A DNA stretch of 64,000 nt from Phragmitibacter flavus (GTDB taxonomy: Bacteria > Verrucomicrobiota > Verrucomicrobiia > Verrucomicrobiales > Verrucomicrobiaceae), in contig NZ_VAUV01000014.1 of assembly GCF_005780165.1 (NCBI RefSeq), positions 62,001 through 126,000 of the forward strand, read 5' to 3'. The notes beneath the pieces were generated by a model. The model made no database searches, had not been told where the DNA came from, and saw only the letters and a program-made list of their open reading frames with translations. A program made the translations under genes and the position numbers. The first letter of the stretch is position 1, and each line of letters opens with the position of its first letter. Shown here one piece after another: positions 18,257 through 26,869 of this stretch.

Positions 18257-20155
18257 ATGAGCCAGCCGCCCAATAATGATGCCCCGCCAGTCGCGAGGGG
18301 TGCCGTGCAAACTAAAAAACCTATGAACTACAAAGTGGGCGATTCTGTTCCCGAACTCGGCGTGAAAGTGGCTGAAATCCTTCTGAGCGCCAGAGATGTG
18401 TGCATTTTCATTGACGACAGGGGGGATCTGCAATGGCTGTTTGACAAACAGCCATCGAACAGTGCCTGGATCTACCCCCGTGTCGTGGAGTTGGAGGCCC
18501 GCTGCAAGTTTTTTCCAAACGCTAGCATCCTGCCACCCCGGTTCATACGCTGGATCAGCGCCTTCACCGAGACTCCCTCCATGGACCACCTGCGCTCCGC
18601 CAAGCGGTTTATTGGGCAGGCGATAGTTATTCTGTATACCGGAGGCCTCCGGGCTGAAGTGGAAGCCGCGTTTGCCAGTGCTGAAGCGTTCATCGTGCAG
18701 CGGGGGCGCGAAATCAGCCTCGTCTGGCTCTACGCCTCCTTCGGCCTGCTTGCCCTGATTTCGTTCATCACGCTACTGTGCTTAATATTAAGTCTCCACG
18801 AAACTCAAACTCATATCGTTCAAAAGGTGCTCACCTGCGCCTTCGCTGGTGGAATTGGGGCCTACATCTCCCGAGCCCTCGCCAGCCGAAGTGAACTGCC
18901 TTGCGATGCGAACGCTGGGAAACTTCTCCACTTTCAGGAAGCCATCCTGCGCTGGTCAGTCGGCGTCGTCGCTGGAGGGCTACTCTGTCTCCTTATCGAA
19001 GGCAAAATCCTCCTCGGCAGTCTCGGGGCAGATGCCACTGGGTTCCCCGCAATCCTCGCCCTTGCCACCCTTGCCGGCATGAGCGAGCGCTTCCTTCCCA
19101 CCCTTCTCAACCGCTTCAATGACCGGGTGGCTGATCTTGGGGGAGCTAAACCGCCACCGCCTGATCATGCCACCAAAAAAGCCGCGTTGAACAATGCTAC
19201 CAATGAATTTCGGAAATTCGAGGATGAGACCCGCGATGCCGCAGACCTTGCCCCCGCCCCGATCTCAGCGCCCAACACCATTGTTCGACAGGGAGGAGCC
19301 CGCCGTGCCCTTTGCATTGGCATTGATGAGTATCCTCAACAACAAGACAGGCTCAATGGCTGCGTGAACGACACCAAAAGGTGGGAGCGGTTTTTCAAAG
19401 ACGTCGGGTTCAAGACTGAACGCTTGCTCAATGCGGAAGCCACCCGGGACGCCATCCTTAAAAGCTTTCGTGCCTTGGTTAGCTCCGCCAAACCCGGCGA
19501 CATCATCGCTGTCCAATATGCGGGCCATGGGACCCAGGTGAAAGATTTGGATGGCGATGAAGGGAAAGCAGGTGGTCCCAACGAAGAGTGGGATGGCATT
19601 GATGAAGCACTGTGCTGCCACGAATTTCGCACCGGAAGCATTGTGCTTGACGATGACTTGAAGGAGATCGCCATCACAATCGCTCCCGGGGCCAACCTCA
19701 CATTTTTCTTCGACTCCTGCCACTCCGGCTCCGCCACAAGGGCCTCACTCACCGGACCACACGTTCCTGCGGTCCCACCCGGTGCCAAGCCCCGCAACAT
19801 CATTGCGGACGGCAACTTGAATGCAGCCCACGCGGCTTTTTATAAATCCCTGCCCAAAGAACTTCGCGCCCAGCGCAACGCCAAGCACCGGGGAGGCAAT
19901 GATCCCTACAAGGATGCCGTGGATATCCTCTTCGCCGCCGCCCTTCCGAAGCAATTTGCCTACGAGATTTCAGGGGGAGGCGTGTTCACCGAAACCGCCA
20001 TGCAGGTGCTCGCCCAAAGTGGTGAGTTTACTAACGACGGTTTCATGAATGCAGTGCGCCAGGCCTTTCCCCACAGCTTCAGCAACGCCCAGGAGCCCAA
20101 ACTTTACGCGTCACTTGATCAGAAGCTAAACCCCTTCCTCGGCGGTCTGGGCTGA
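18257..20155 (+). CDS. Membrane-anchored caspase-family (C14, metacaspase-like) peptidase
   Basis: A 632-residue protein. The N-terminal 140 residues form an unrecognised soluble domain (begins around KVGDSVPELGVKVAEIL). Hydrophobic helices follow at about 155-180, 190-208, 232-256 and 264-280. The C-terminal half is a caspase-like p20 domain: ALCIGIDEYP starts strand 1, the catalytic His424 is in QYAGHGTQ and the catalytic Cys488 in FFDSCHSGS. The DSCHSG form is typical of bacterial metacaspases. Both catalytic residues are intact. Bacterial caspases are frequent executioners in conflict and cell-death systems, usually cleaving after basic residues. The membrane segments would place the protease at the inner membrane facing the cytoplasm. 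Spaced 39 bases from the next gene. Confidence 0.88.
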   Translation: MSQPPNNDAPPVARGAVQTKKPMNYKVGDSVPELGVKVAEILLSARDVCIFIDDRGDLQWLFDKQPSNSAWIYPRVVELEARCKFFPNASILPPRFIRWISAFTETPSMDHLRSAKRFIGQAIVILYTGGLRAEVEAAFASAEAFIVQRGREISLVWLYASFGLLALISFITLLCLILSLHETQTHIVQKVLTCAFAGGIGAYISRALASRSELPCDANAGKLLHFQEAILRWSVGVVAGGLLCLLIEGKILLGSLGADATGFPAILALATLAGMSERFLPTLLNRFNDRVADLGGAKPPPPDHATKKAALNNATNEFRKFEDETRDAADLAPAPISAPNTIVRQGGARRALCIGIDEYPQQQDRLNGCVNDTKRWERFFKDVGFKTERLLNAEATRDAILKSFRALVSSAKPGDIIAVQYAGHGTQVKDLDGDEGKAGGPNEEWDGIDEALCCHEFRTGSIVLDDDLKEIAITIAPGANLTFFFDSCHSGSATRASLTGPHVPAVPPGAKPRNIIADGNLNAAHAAFYKSLPKELRAQRNAKHRGGNDPYKDAVDILFAAALPKQFAYEISGGGVFTETAMQVLAQSGEFTNDGFMNAVRQAFPHSFSNAQEPKLYASLDQKLNPFLGGLG

Positions 20156-20194
20156 GTGTCCGTTCCGCTTCCCAACTCATAGCCTCTTCCCGTC

Positions 20195-22339
20195 ATGCCC
20201 AATCAAATCACACCCGACCTCGAAAGCCTCCTCGGCAAGAGCATCATCCCTCTTTGCCCGCAGGAATTTCACGACTTCGATGCCAACCATTGCGCCCACT
20301 TTGTTGCCCACACCGGCGGCTACCAGTTCGGCTACCTTTGCCATAACATCGCAGGCTCCAACCTCCGCGGCGTGACGGTTCGCGTGCAGGAAATCTTTCC
20401 GGAATGTCCTCAAGTCGGCGCTTGGAACAACCTCCCTCAGACCGATGACGACCTCCTCGTGTTCATCACTGCTCGGCGCAACGTAAACCTCGCCAGCAAG
20501 ACCATCGAGAACGTGCCCAAAAAACACATCGGCATTCTGCGTGACGGGAAAGTCTATCATTACTCCAACACTGAGGAGAAAGTGATCAAACAAACTCCTG
20601 CGCAAGTGCTCTCCCGTTTTCGCAGCGCCTACAACGATCCCACGGTGGATTTATTCTTCGGCACGCTCCCTGCCGTCCCACGCGCTGCGGCGGTCCGCAG
20701 CATTGCTCGCTCCGGCACCCGATCTCCCTCAGCCGCAACCGCAACGGCCCGTGGGCTGACCCTGAAGCTGATCCGCAACACTTACACTGACACCAGCACC
20801 ATCGGCGAACTGAGTCTTGATGGACGATTCGAATGCTTCATCCTTGAGGACAAAGTGCGCCCCGAGAAGATCCCCGGCATTACCGCCATCCCTGCCGGCA
20901 CTTATGAAGTGCGCATCACCCACTCGCCCAAGTTTCAGCGCGACCTGCCCCTGCTCCTCAACGTGCCCAACTTCTCCGGCATCCGCATCCATGTCGGCAA
21001 CACCGCGCGCGACACCGAAGGCTGCCTGCTGCCGGGCCGCACCAAATCCGTCGACTTCGTTGGCGAAAGTCGTGCCGCCTTCGACTCCCTATTTGCCAAG
21101 CTCCGCAAAACTCAGGACGACGGCAAAAAAATCACCATCGAGATCATCGAAGCCGCACAGACCAGAGCCGCCCAAACCCGTTCCGCCGCCCCCTCCGAAC
21201 TCGCCTACTTCCGTGTCAACACCGATCCCCTGCTCATCCACGCTTCGCCAGACGCAACCGGATTGGACACCGTGGTCGGAACCCTCGACTACGGCCAGAT
21301 CGTCAGCGCCAACGTTACCAATGCCACCGAGGGAGGCATCACCGTCAAAACGGTAGGTGCCGAAAATGAACTGACCGGCGTGGTGCCAAGCGAATTCCTC
21401 GAAGCCCTTCCCGCCCCACCTTCCACCGTCGTGAGACGCGGTAGGAGAGCTGCTGCCACCCGTGGAGAAGCCGCTGTCTCAACCCTTGCCCCGAATTTGT
21501 ATCGGGTGAAACAGGACGGCACCAACCTCCGCACCGAGGCCGCCGTCCTCACTGCCCAGACCGTCATCGCCTCCCTGCCCGTGGGACATCTCGTTCGTAA
21601 GACTGGCGGCTCCAACAAACCTCTCTGGTGGGAGGTAACAACCGTGCTCCACGGCAAAGAACTCAGCGGCTTCATTCACGCCGGCCTGCTCACCGCCGAA
21701 GCCGTCGCCGTCACTGACCCGGTCCCCACAAGCGGATCCAACACTAACGTCACCATTAGCGAAAAAGCCCTGCAAATGATCATCCATTTTGAGGGCATGG
21801 ACCAGCCCTCCAAATGGCCCGGCAACTCCTCGGGAATCTCGCTGGGTCGTGGTTACGACCTTGGCCATGTCTCCGCCGACGAATTCAAAAGCGACTGGGA
21901 ACCCTATCTCACCGAAGACCAGATCAAGCGTCTGACCAAAGCCATCGGGAAAACAGGTGCCGCCGCCAAGAACATCGCCGCGCAGTTCGCCGACATCACC
22001 ATCAAACGTGCCGATGCGGACGCGGTCTTCACCAAAGCCACGCTTCCCAAGTTCAAGGCCACGACTGGCAAAGCGTTCCCTCGCATGATCACGCTGCATC
22101 CAGACGTGCAAGGGGCGCTCGTCTCCCTCGTCTTCAACCGCGGAGCCGCCATGCAAGGCGACCGCCGCCGCGAGATGCGCGAAGTGCGCGACACCGTGGC
22201 CTCCACCTCCCTGCCGAATGACATCAAGCTCCAGAGCATCGCCGCCAGCATTCGTTCCATGAAACGCCTCTGGCCCGACACCCTCGGCCTCAGACGACGC
22301 CGCGACGCCGAAGCCCAGCTCGTGGAAGAAGCGATTTGA
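20195..22339 (+). CDS. Multidomain wall hydrolase: papain-like + DUF5675 + SH3 repeats + lysozyme-like
   Basis: A 714-residue protein with no signal peptide. Residues 1-150 resemble an NlpC/P60 or CHAP-type papain fold, with Cys33 in NHCAHFVAH and His111 in KKHIGILRDGKVYHY. Residues about 183-310 match the DUF5675 domain (LKLIRNTYTDTSTIGEL through RIHVGNTARDTEGCLLPG). Two SH3-like segments follow (about 335-410 and 430-505). The C-terminal domain (about 520-705) resembles a T4-lysozyme/pesticin-type muramidase: candidate catalytic Glu533 in IIHFEGMD, then SGISLGRGYDLGH. The domain set suggests peptidoglycan cleavage at two bond types. Without an export signal it would act only after lysis or transport, or on self. 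Fusion-like build and position within the protease operon are noteworthy. Confidence 0.75.
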   Translation: MPNQITPDLESLLGKSIIPLCPQEFHDFDANHCAHFVAHTGGYQFGYLCHNIAGSNLRGVTVRVQEIFPECPQVGAWNNLPQTDDDLLVFITARRNVNLASKTIENVPKKHIGILRDGKVYHYSNTEEKVIKQTPAQVLSRFRSAYNDPTVDLFFGTLPAVPRAAAVRSIARSGTRSPSAATATARGLTLKLIRNTYTDTSTIGELSLDGRFECFILEDKVRPEKIPGITAIPAGTYEVRITHSPKFQRDLPLLLNVPNFSGIRIHVGNTARDTEGCLLPGRTKSVDFVGESRAAFDSLFAKLRKTQDDGKKITIEIIEAAQTRAAQTRSAAPSELAYFRVNTDPLLIHASPDATGLDTVVGTLDYGQIVSANVTNATEGGITVKTVGAENELTGVVPSEFLEALPAPPSTVVRRGRRAAATRGEAAVSTLAPNLYRVKQDGTNLRTEAAVLTAQTVIASLPVGHLVRKTGGSNKPLWWEVTTVLHGKELSGFIHAGLLTAEAVAVTDPVPTSGSNTNVTISEKALQMIIHFEGMDQPSKWPGNSSGISLGRGYDLGHVSADEFKSDWEPYLTEDQIKRLTKAIGKTGAAAKNIAAQFADITIKRADADAVFTKATLPKFKATTGKAFPRMITLHPDVQGALVSLVFNRGAAMQGDRRREMREVRDTVASTSLPNDIKLQSIAASIRSMKRLWPDTLGLRRRRDAEAQLVEEAI

Positions 22340-22371
22340 ACCACCACTAACATCCTCAACCAACTACTCCT

Positions 22372-23721
22372 ATGGCCAAAAAAGCAGCAAAAAAAGCAGC
22401 AAAAAAGGCAGCAAAAAAGGCAGCAAAAAAGGCAGCCAAAAAAGTGACCGGGTCAGCACCAGCGGATTGGACCATCCTGGTTTACATGGCAGGCGACAAT
22501 GATCTGGATTCCTTCGGTGGTAGCGACGTATGGGAGATGAAGCAGGTTGGCTCCAGCGACCAGTTGAATCTGATCGTGCAACGAGACACGACACAAAAGG
22601 AGAAAGCCGCCTGCCGCTACCGTTTGCGAAAAGGCACTTCTCTGCAGGAGGATGTGGTGGAGAACCTTGGCATCATCAACACCGGAGATCCTGAAGTTTT
22701 AAGAAGTTTCCTTAAGTGGGGAATTCAAAAATATCCCGCCAAACGGCTCATGGTGGTGTTGTGGAATCATGGCTCGGGTTGGGATGACACGGACATTTAC
22801 GCCGAAGCACGCAGGCGTCGTTTGATCCCTGCGTTGGTCGCCGTGGCGGATGAAGATGTGACAGCCCGACGCGCGAGTTTCACGGTGAGGCGCGGAACTT
22901 CTGCGAGTCGGAACCGGGGATCTTTTTTTCTCTCCAAAGCAGCTTTTCAGTTTGAGGGCGTTGGCGCCCAGCGCCGTGCGATCGCCTTTGACGACGGTGC
23001 ACAGGACTTTCTGGACAGCGTCGAGATGAAGGAGGTGCTCCATGAGGTAAGCAACTCCATCGGTCGCAAATTTGATGTGATTGGCATGGACGCCTGCTTG
23101 ATGAGCATGGTGGAAGTCGGCATGCAGGTCAGGGATGCCGCCGAAGTTTTCTGCGGCTCGCAGGAACTGGAACCAGCAGACGGCTGGCCCTATCAGAAGA
23201 TTCTCGCGGCCCTCGAAAAAAATCCCGCGATGGATGGCCATGCATTGTGCCAAACCATTGTGACCGAGTTTGTGAGATCCTATGCCAGTGATGAACTGGT
23301 GACACAGTCCGCTTTCGATCTGGGCAAACTCACTGCCGTGCAAACGGCAACTCATGCGCTCGGGGATTTCCTTGCGAGGGGATACAACAGAGACGATGCA
23401 GACCTGATCAGCGCGGTAGAAGGCATCTGCCGACGTGTGCAGCGGTATGACGATGGACCGAATGGCAAAGCGCAGTATGCCGACTTGAGCGATTTGGTCA
23501 TACGCCTTGCCAAAAGATATCCGCCTTGTGAGGCATTGGCAAAAGCGGTCGAGGAAGCAGTCGCAGACTGCGTGTTTTGTAATGCGGCACCGAATCCATC
23601 AGTAGCCAATTCACACGGTCTCTCAGTCTACCTTCCTCACGGCAAAGTCTCGGAGTTGTATGTGACTCTGGACTTTGCTCAAGGAGGCTGGGCCAAGTTT
23701 CTCAACGCAAGAGCCAAGTAA
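22372..23721 (+). CDS. Clostripain-family (C11) cysteine peptidase with Lys/Ala-rich tail
   Basis: A 449-residue peptidase. The first 25 residues are repeats of A-A-K-K (a histone H1-like basic tail). The C11 fold begins WTILVYMAGDNDLDSFG. The catalytic His133 is in WNHGSGW and Cys242 in IGMDACLMSMVE, both conserved, followed by SQELEPADGWPY. Clostripain enzymes cleave after Arg or Lys and are often activated by self-cleavage; a basic insert of about 60 residues between His and Cys (including RRRLIPALVAV and TARRASFTVRRG) could hold such a site, which is inference. There is no signal peptide, unlike most secreted clostripains, so it probably works in the cytoplasm. The Lys/Ala tail could bind DNA or RNA. 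It sits 32 bases after the wall hydrolase and 15 bases before the CHAT gene. Confidence 0.86.
   Translation: MAKKAAKKAAKKAAKKAAKKAAKKVTGSAPADWTILVYMAGDNDLDSFGGSDVWEMKQVGSSDQLNLIVQRDTTQKEKAACRYRLRKGTSLQEDVVENLGIINTGDPEVLRSFLKWGIQKYPAKRLMVVLWNHGSGWDDTDIYAEARRRRLIPALVAVADEDVTARRASFTVRRGTSASRNRGSFFLSKAAFQFEGVGAQRRAIAFDDGAQDFLDSVEMKEVLHEVSNSIGRKFDVIGMDACLMSMVEVGMQVRDAAEVFCGSQELEPADGWPYQKILAALEKNPAMDGHALCQTIVTEFVRSYASDELVTQSAFDLGKLTAVQTATHALGDFLARGYNRDDADLISAVEGICRRVQRYDDGPNGKAQYADLSDLVIRLAKRYPPCEALAKAVEEAVADCVFCNAAPNPSVANSHGLSVYLPHGKVSELYVTLDFAQGGWAKFLNARAK
22378..22443 (+). repeat. 12-base tandem repeat coding the Lys/Ala tail
   Basis: About five and a half copies of a 12-base unit AAAAAAGCAGCA, with a few third-position changes (AAG, GCC), encode repeated K-K-A-A. 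Such repeats vary in copy number by slippage; because the unit is a multiple of three, changes would alter tail length without a frameshift. Confidence 0.85.
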
Positions 23722-23736
23722 CAACCCCGATTCGTC

Positions 23737-26016
23737 ATGGCCAAAAAGAAGTCTTCAAAATCGAAGCCAACCGCTTCCCGCCCTGCGCAGCCCTATCAGG
23801 TGGTGCTGCGTGAGCCTGGCGGGACAACCCTCACCGCCACCGTGGTGGATCGAGTCCTTTATCCTCGAGCCCTGGCTTGGAACCGGTTGCTTGCCTCGGA
23901 CAAAGGGCGGCAGGACAACCAACAGGAAGAAGTGGTTTCATGGCGTGCCCATGCTCACAAAGCCATCCTCGATCTTGCCAGCTCTGGCCTGGTGACCCAA
24001 TCCCAAGTGGAGAAGTTCATTTCGGCGGCCGCCACCAGCGGCATCGTGGAGGTGACGATTCCGTGGGAGACGGAGAACAAGGGATGGGCGGCGCGAATCT
24101 TTCCGTGGGAAGAGTTGTTGGCCCTGGCGACCAAGGAAGAACGCATCAAAAACAAGATCAAGCATTTTACCGTGGTCCGGGTGCTTGGCGGCGTTCCCAG
24201 GAAAACTCCGACCAATCACGGTGCGCTTTTTGCCGTGACCAATGCAGCAGACGCATTGGGCTTCGACTACCATACGGAATACGCGGCGATCAAGGCGGCT
24301 TTGAGCTTGCAGATACCCATCAAGAAGGTGGATGCGCTTAGCGAGTTAAGCACCACCAGGTGTCGGTTGCTTCATCTGGTGTCGGATTACCATGAAGACG
24401 AAGAAAGCGGGGGTTCAGGGGGAGAACCGGCCAAAGTGGAACCCGTCCAACAGAACCCCATGCGGGTGGCCGAAGCCCTTGCTCAAACCGGAGCCGAAAT
24501 GATTGTTTACAGCGCCTGCTACACCGGCAGGAGACTCGCTCCTCTGACAGTAGCCCACGGGGTTAAATATGCGCTTGGATTTCATGGCATGGTGGTGGAC
24601 ACCGCCATTCCCGTTTTCTTCGGTGCATTTTATAAGGTATGGGAAAAGTCGCAAAATGTTCTCGACGCCTTTCGCGCGGGTCTCGCCGCGAATGATTTGT
24701 TACAAAGACCCGATGATCTGGGGGTAATCACTCTGTGGTCATCAGTGAGCTTGATTGCCACGACAACCGCCCCGCCCCGCCCGACTTCCCGACAGGTCTC
24801 CGCCAGCACCATCCCCACGTCGACCGCCACCGCAAAGTCTATTCCGAAGGCCGATTTGCTTAAAGCCCTTCCCGTGACCTGCGCGTTGGAGGAGACCTTC
24901 AATTACTCCTTGCTCCACAACAGCCGGGGCGGTTTGTTCAAAACCTTTGCGATCACCAAAATCAGGGCCGGGGAGATTCCTCCGCTGGAAGTGATCATCA
25001 GCCTCGACACGGGCATGGACAGACCCGCGGAATGCCGATTTTATGCCACCCTGCCAGTCGAAGCCGATCGCCAGCAGGACCTGGCATCGCAAGTGATGTT
25101 GCCGCTCGGCGGGCAAATGTTGAGGCAACGCGGAGAGTCTCTGCTTGGCACCCTGCAAATCACCATCTTCTGCGGAACCACGCGAATTTTTCATCGATTG
25201 CAATCGATCATCCTTCTGCCTTGTGACGAATGGCGGGACGATGAAACGGGCAGACACCTGTTGCCCTCTTTTGTCTTCCCGAGAGATCCTGCAGTCCGGG
25301 AGGTGATCACCACCGCCCAACCTTTTTTAAGGGCACTCAGCGATCACCCCCATGCGGGATTCGATGGATACCAGTCCAGCTTTCATCCGAGCACTTCGCG
25401 TGCGGTGGTCATGCAAACGCGTGCTTTCTGGTCGGCGATGCAGCTGGCGTTGCGGCTGGATTACGTTAATCCTCCACCCACCTACATCCGTCGTTCGCAG
25501 CGCCTGCGCACGCCTGAAGAAATCCTCCGCGCCAGACGTGGCACCTGCATTGAGCTGGCACTTTTTCTCGCGGCTTGCTGGGAACATGTCGGCATTCATT
25601 CCGTGGTGTTCCTCACCAAAAATCATGCTTTCGCCGGCTGCTGGCTGGAGGAACAGGCGAGAAGGAAGTTTCTCACCGGTTTGGATGGATTAATCGCACA
25701 TGCTTCTTTTGCGGGAGGTCTTCCCGCTGCAAAGACCGACATCGGTGGGGTTCAAAGCAAAATCAAAGAACCCTGGATGTTTGCGGAAGATTACCACCTC
25801 ACCTTGATTCGGGAAGCCATCGAACAGGGATCGTTGCTGCCACTGGAAACCACCTTCATTCCCAAGCAGCGTTCCTACACGGATGCCGTCATTGATGCGG
25901 AGAACGCGCTGATCGAGCTGACACCAGAAAACTTCGACGGCATGCTGGACGTGCAAACCGCCCGCGAAAAGGGCGTCACTCCCCTGGCCATCATTTACCA
26001 GGGAATCGTTGCCTGA
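23737..26016 (+). CDS. CHAT-domain peptidase fused to a transglutaminase-like domain
   Basis: A 759-residue protein. The N-terminal half contains a CHAT (caspase HetF-associated) fold: His213 in RLLHLVSDYH and Cys261 in VYSACYTGRRLAP, followed by GVKYALGFHGMVVD and a helical end DAFRAGLAANDLL. Residues about 365-535 form a beta-rich region I cannot name. The C-terminal part resembles the transglutaminase-like module found in DUF4011/DUF3320-type helicase proteins: GYQSSFHPS, then PPPTYIRRSQRLRTPEEIL, Cys604 in RRGTCIELALFLAACWE and His630 in TKNHAFAGCWLEE. Both putative active sites keep Cys and His. CHAT proteases and this transglutaminase type both recur in conflict systems. The combination appears unusual. 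Start chosen at MAKKKSSKS, 15 bases after the clostripain gene. Confidence 0.78.
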   Translation: MAKKKSSKSKPTASRPAQPYQVVLREPGGTTLTATVVDRVLYPRALAWNRLLASDKGRQDNQQEEVVSWRAHAHKAILDLASSGLVTQSQVEKFISAAATSGIVEVTIPWETENKGWAARIFPWEELLALATKEERIKNKIKHFTVVRVLGGVPRKTPTNHGALFAVTNAADALGFDYHTEYAAIKAALSLQIPIKKVDALSELSTTRCRLLHLVSDYHEDEESGGSGGEPAKVEPVQQNPMRVAEALAQTGAEMIVYSACYTGRRLAPLTVAHGVKYALGFHGMVVDTAIPVFFGAFYKVWEKSQNVLDAFRAGLAANDLLQRPDDLGVITLWSSVSLIATTTAPPRPTSRQVSASTIPTSTATAKSIPKADLLKALPVTCALEETFNYSLLHNSRGGLFKTFAITKIRAGEIPPLEVIISLDTGMDRPAECRFYATLPVEADRQQDLASQVMLPLGGQMLRQRGESLLGTLQITIFCGTTRIFHRLQSIILLPCDEWRDDETGRHLLPSFVFPRDPAVREVITTAQPFLRALSDHPHAGFDGYQSSFHPSTSRAVVMQTRAFWSAMQLALRLDYVNPPPTYIRRSQRLRTPEEILRARRGTCIELALFLAACWEHVGIHSVVFLTKNHAFAGCWLEEQARRKFLTGLDGLIAHASFAGGLPAAKTDIGGVQSKIKEPWMFAEDYHLTLIREAIEQGSLLPLETTFIPKQRSYTDAVIDAENALIELTPENFDGMLDVQTAREKGVTPLAIIYQGIVA

Positions 26017-26032
26017 TGAATCCCCAGCATCC

Positions 26033-26827
26033 ATGAGCAGAATCATTGTTTTTAACGCAGATGACTGGGGGCTCTCTGAACCCATTCATGAAGCGATCAC
26101 ACAGCTGCATGAAAAAAATGCGATTGATGCGGCAGGCATCATGATGGGTCAGCGATACACCCAACAAGCCGTGAACTATGCCAGAGCGAATCCCAGCCTG
26201 CGGGTGGGGCTGCACCTTTTTGCTTCGGATCGGGACTGTGCACCATGCAGCAGGCCAGCCTGGCCGCGTCTCTGGCCCGAGGACATTTTGATCAACACCA
26301 CGTTGTTCTTGCCCCATATCCAGGAGATCGCACTCGCAGAAGTGAATGCACAATTGCAAGCCTACAAAGAAACCGGGCTGCCCCTCCATTTCATCAACAG
26401 CCATTATCATTTTCATGCAAACCACCAGTTCCTTGAGCTGTTCGCTGAACAACTTGAGCACCAGTTCCCGGATTTCAAGGGATGGTTGAGATTGGGTGAA
26501 ACCCGTCTTTTCCCCTTCGCCGCGCCTGACCCGGTGATTGCCACGCGCGACTGGTTGGTGGACTTGATGGAGAGCCGCATCTTCAAACAGAATTGGAGCG
26601 GATGGCACAATGACACGCTCTGGGGTCTCGACTCCACCTTTGAAAATGACGCATCCACCATTGCCGCCGCCATTGCAAAATTGGGCAGTGGTTTCCACGA
26701 ATTTTTCTTCCACCCCGGACGCGGAAGAAAGCTCACCGACTCAAGCACTGATCAGACAGCATTGCTTGAGTTGGTCGATCTCGTTCCTCAAATCCAGCGT
26801 CGTGTCAGCGCCCTGGTCTTTCCTTGA
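26033..26827 (+). CDS. YdjC/ChbG-like polysaccharide (chito-oligosaccharide) deacetylase family
   Basis: A 264-residue protein of the YdjC superfamily. The metal-binding Asp pair is in NADDWGLSEP at the N-terminus, with VGLHLFASD near residue 60 and the His-rich INSHYHFHANHQF near 124-136. These enzymes remove acetyl groups from sugar oligomers such as chito-oligosaccharides. It lies 16 bases after the CHAT gene and 42 before the subtilase, so it is transcribed with the peptidases. Its role there is unclear; acting on peptidoglycan or lipid-linked sugars released by the lysozyme-like protein would be a logical but unproven link. Start chosen at MSRIIVFNADD, with an upstream in-frame ATG overlapping the previous stop region rejected. 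Confidence 0.82.
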   Translation: MSRIIVFNADDWGLSEPIHEAITQLHEKNAIDAAGIMMGQRYTQQAVNYARANPSLRVGLHLFASDRDCAPCSRPAWPRLWPEDILINTTLFLPHIQEIALAEVNAQLQAYKETGLPLHFINSHYHFHANHQFLELFAEQLEHQFPDFKGWLRLGETRLFPFAAPDPVIATRDWLVDLMESRIFKQNWSGWHNDTLWGLDSTFENDASTIAAAIAKLGSGFHEFFFHPGRGRKLTDSSTDQTALLELVDLVPQIQRRVSALVFP

Positions 26828-26869
26828 AATTTCAGTCTTCAGTGTCGTCAACTCAACCAGCCAAACATC

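Noticed and set aside
22375-22445. A-rich tandem repeats considered as a CRISPR-like or phase-variable tract
   Set aside because: No spacers, and the unit is 12 bases, so length change keeps the frame; it is a coding repeat.
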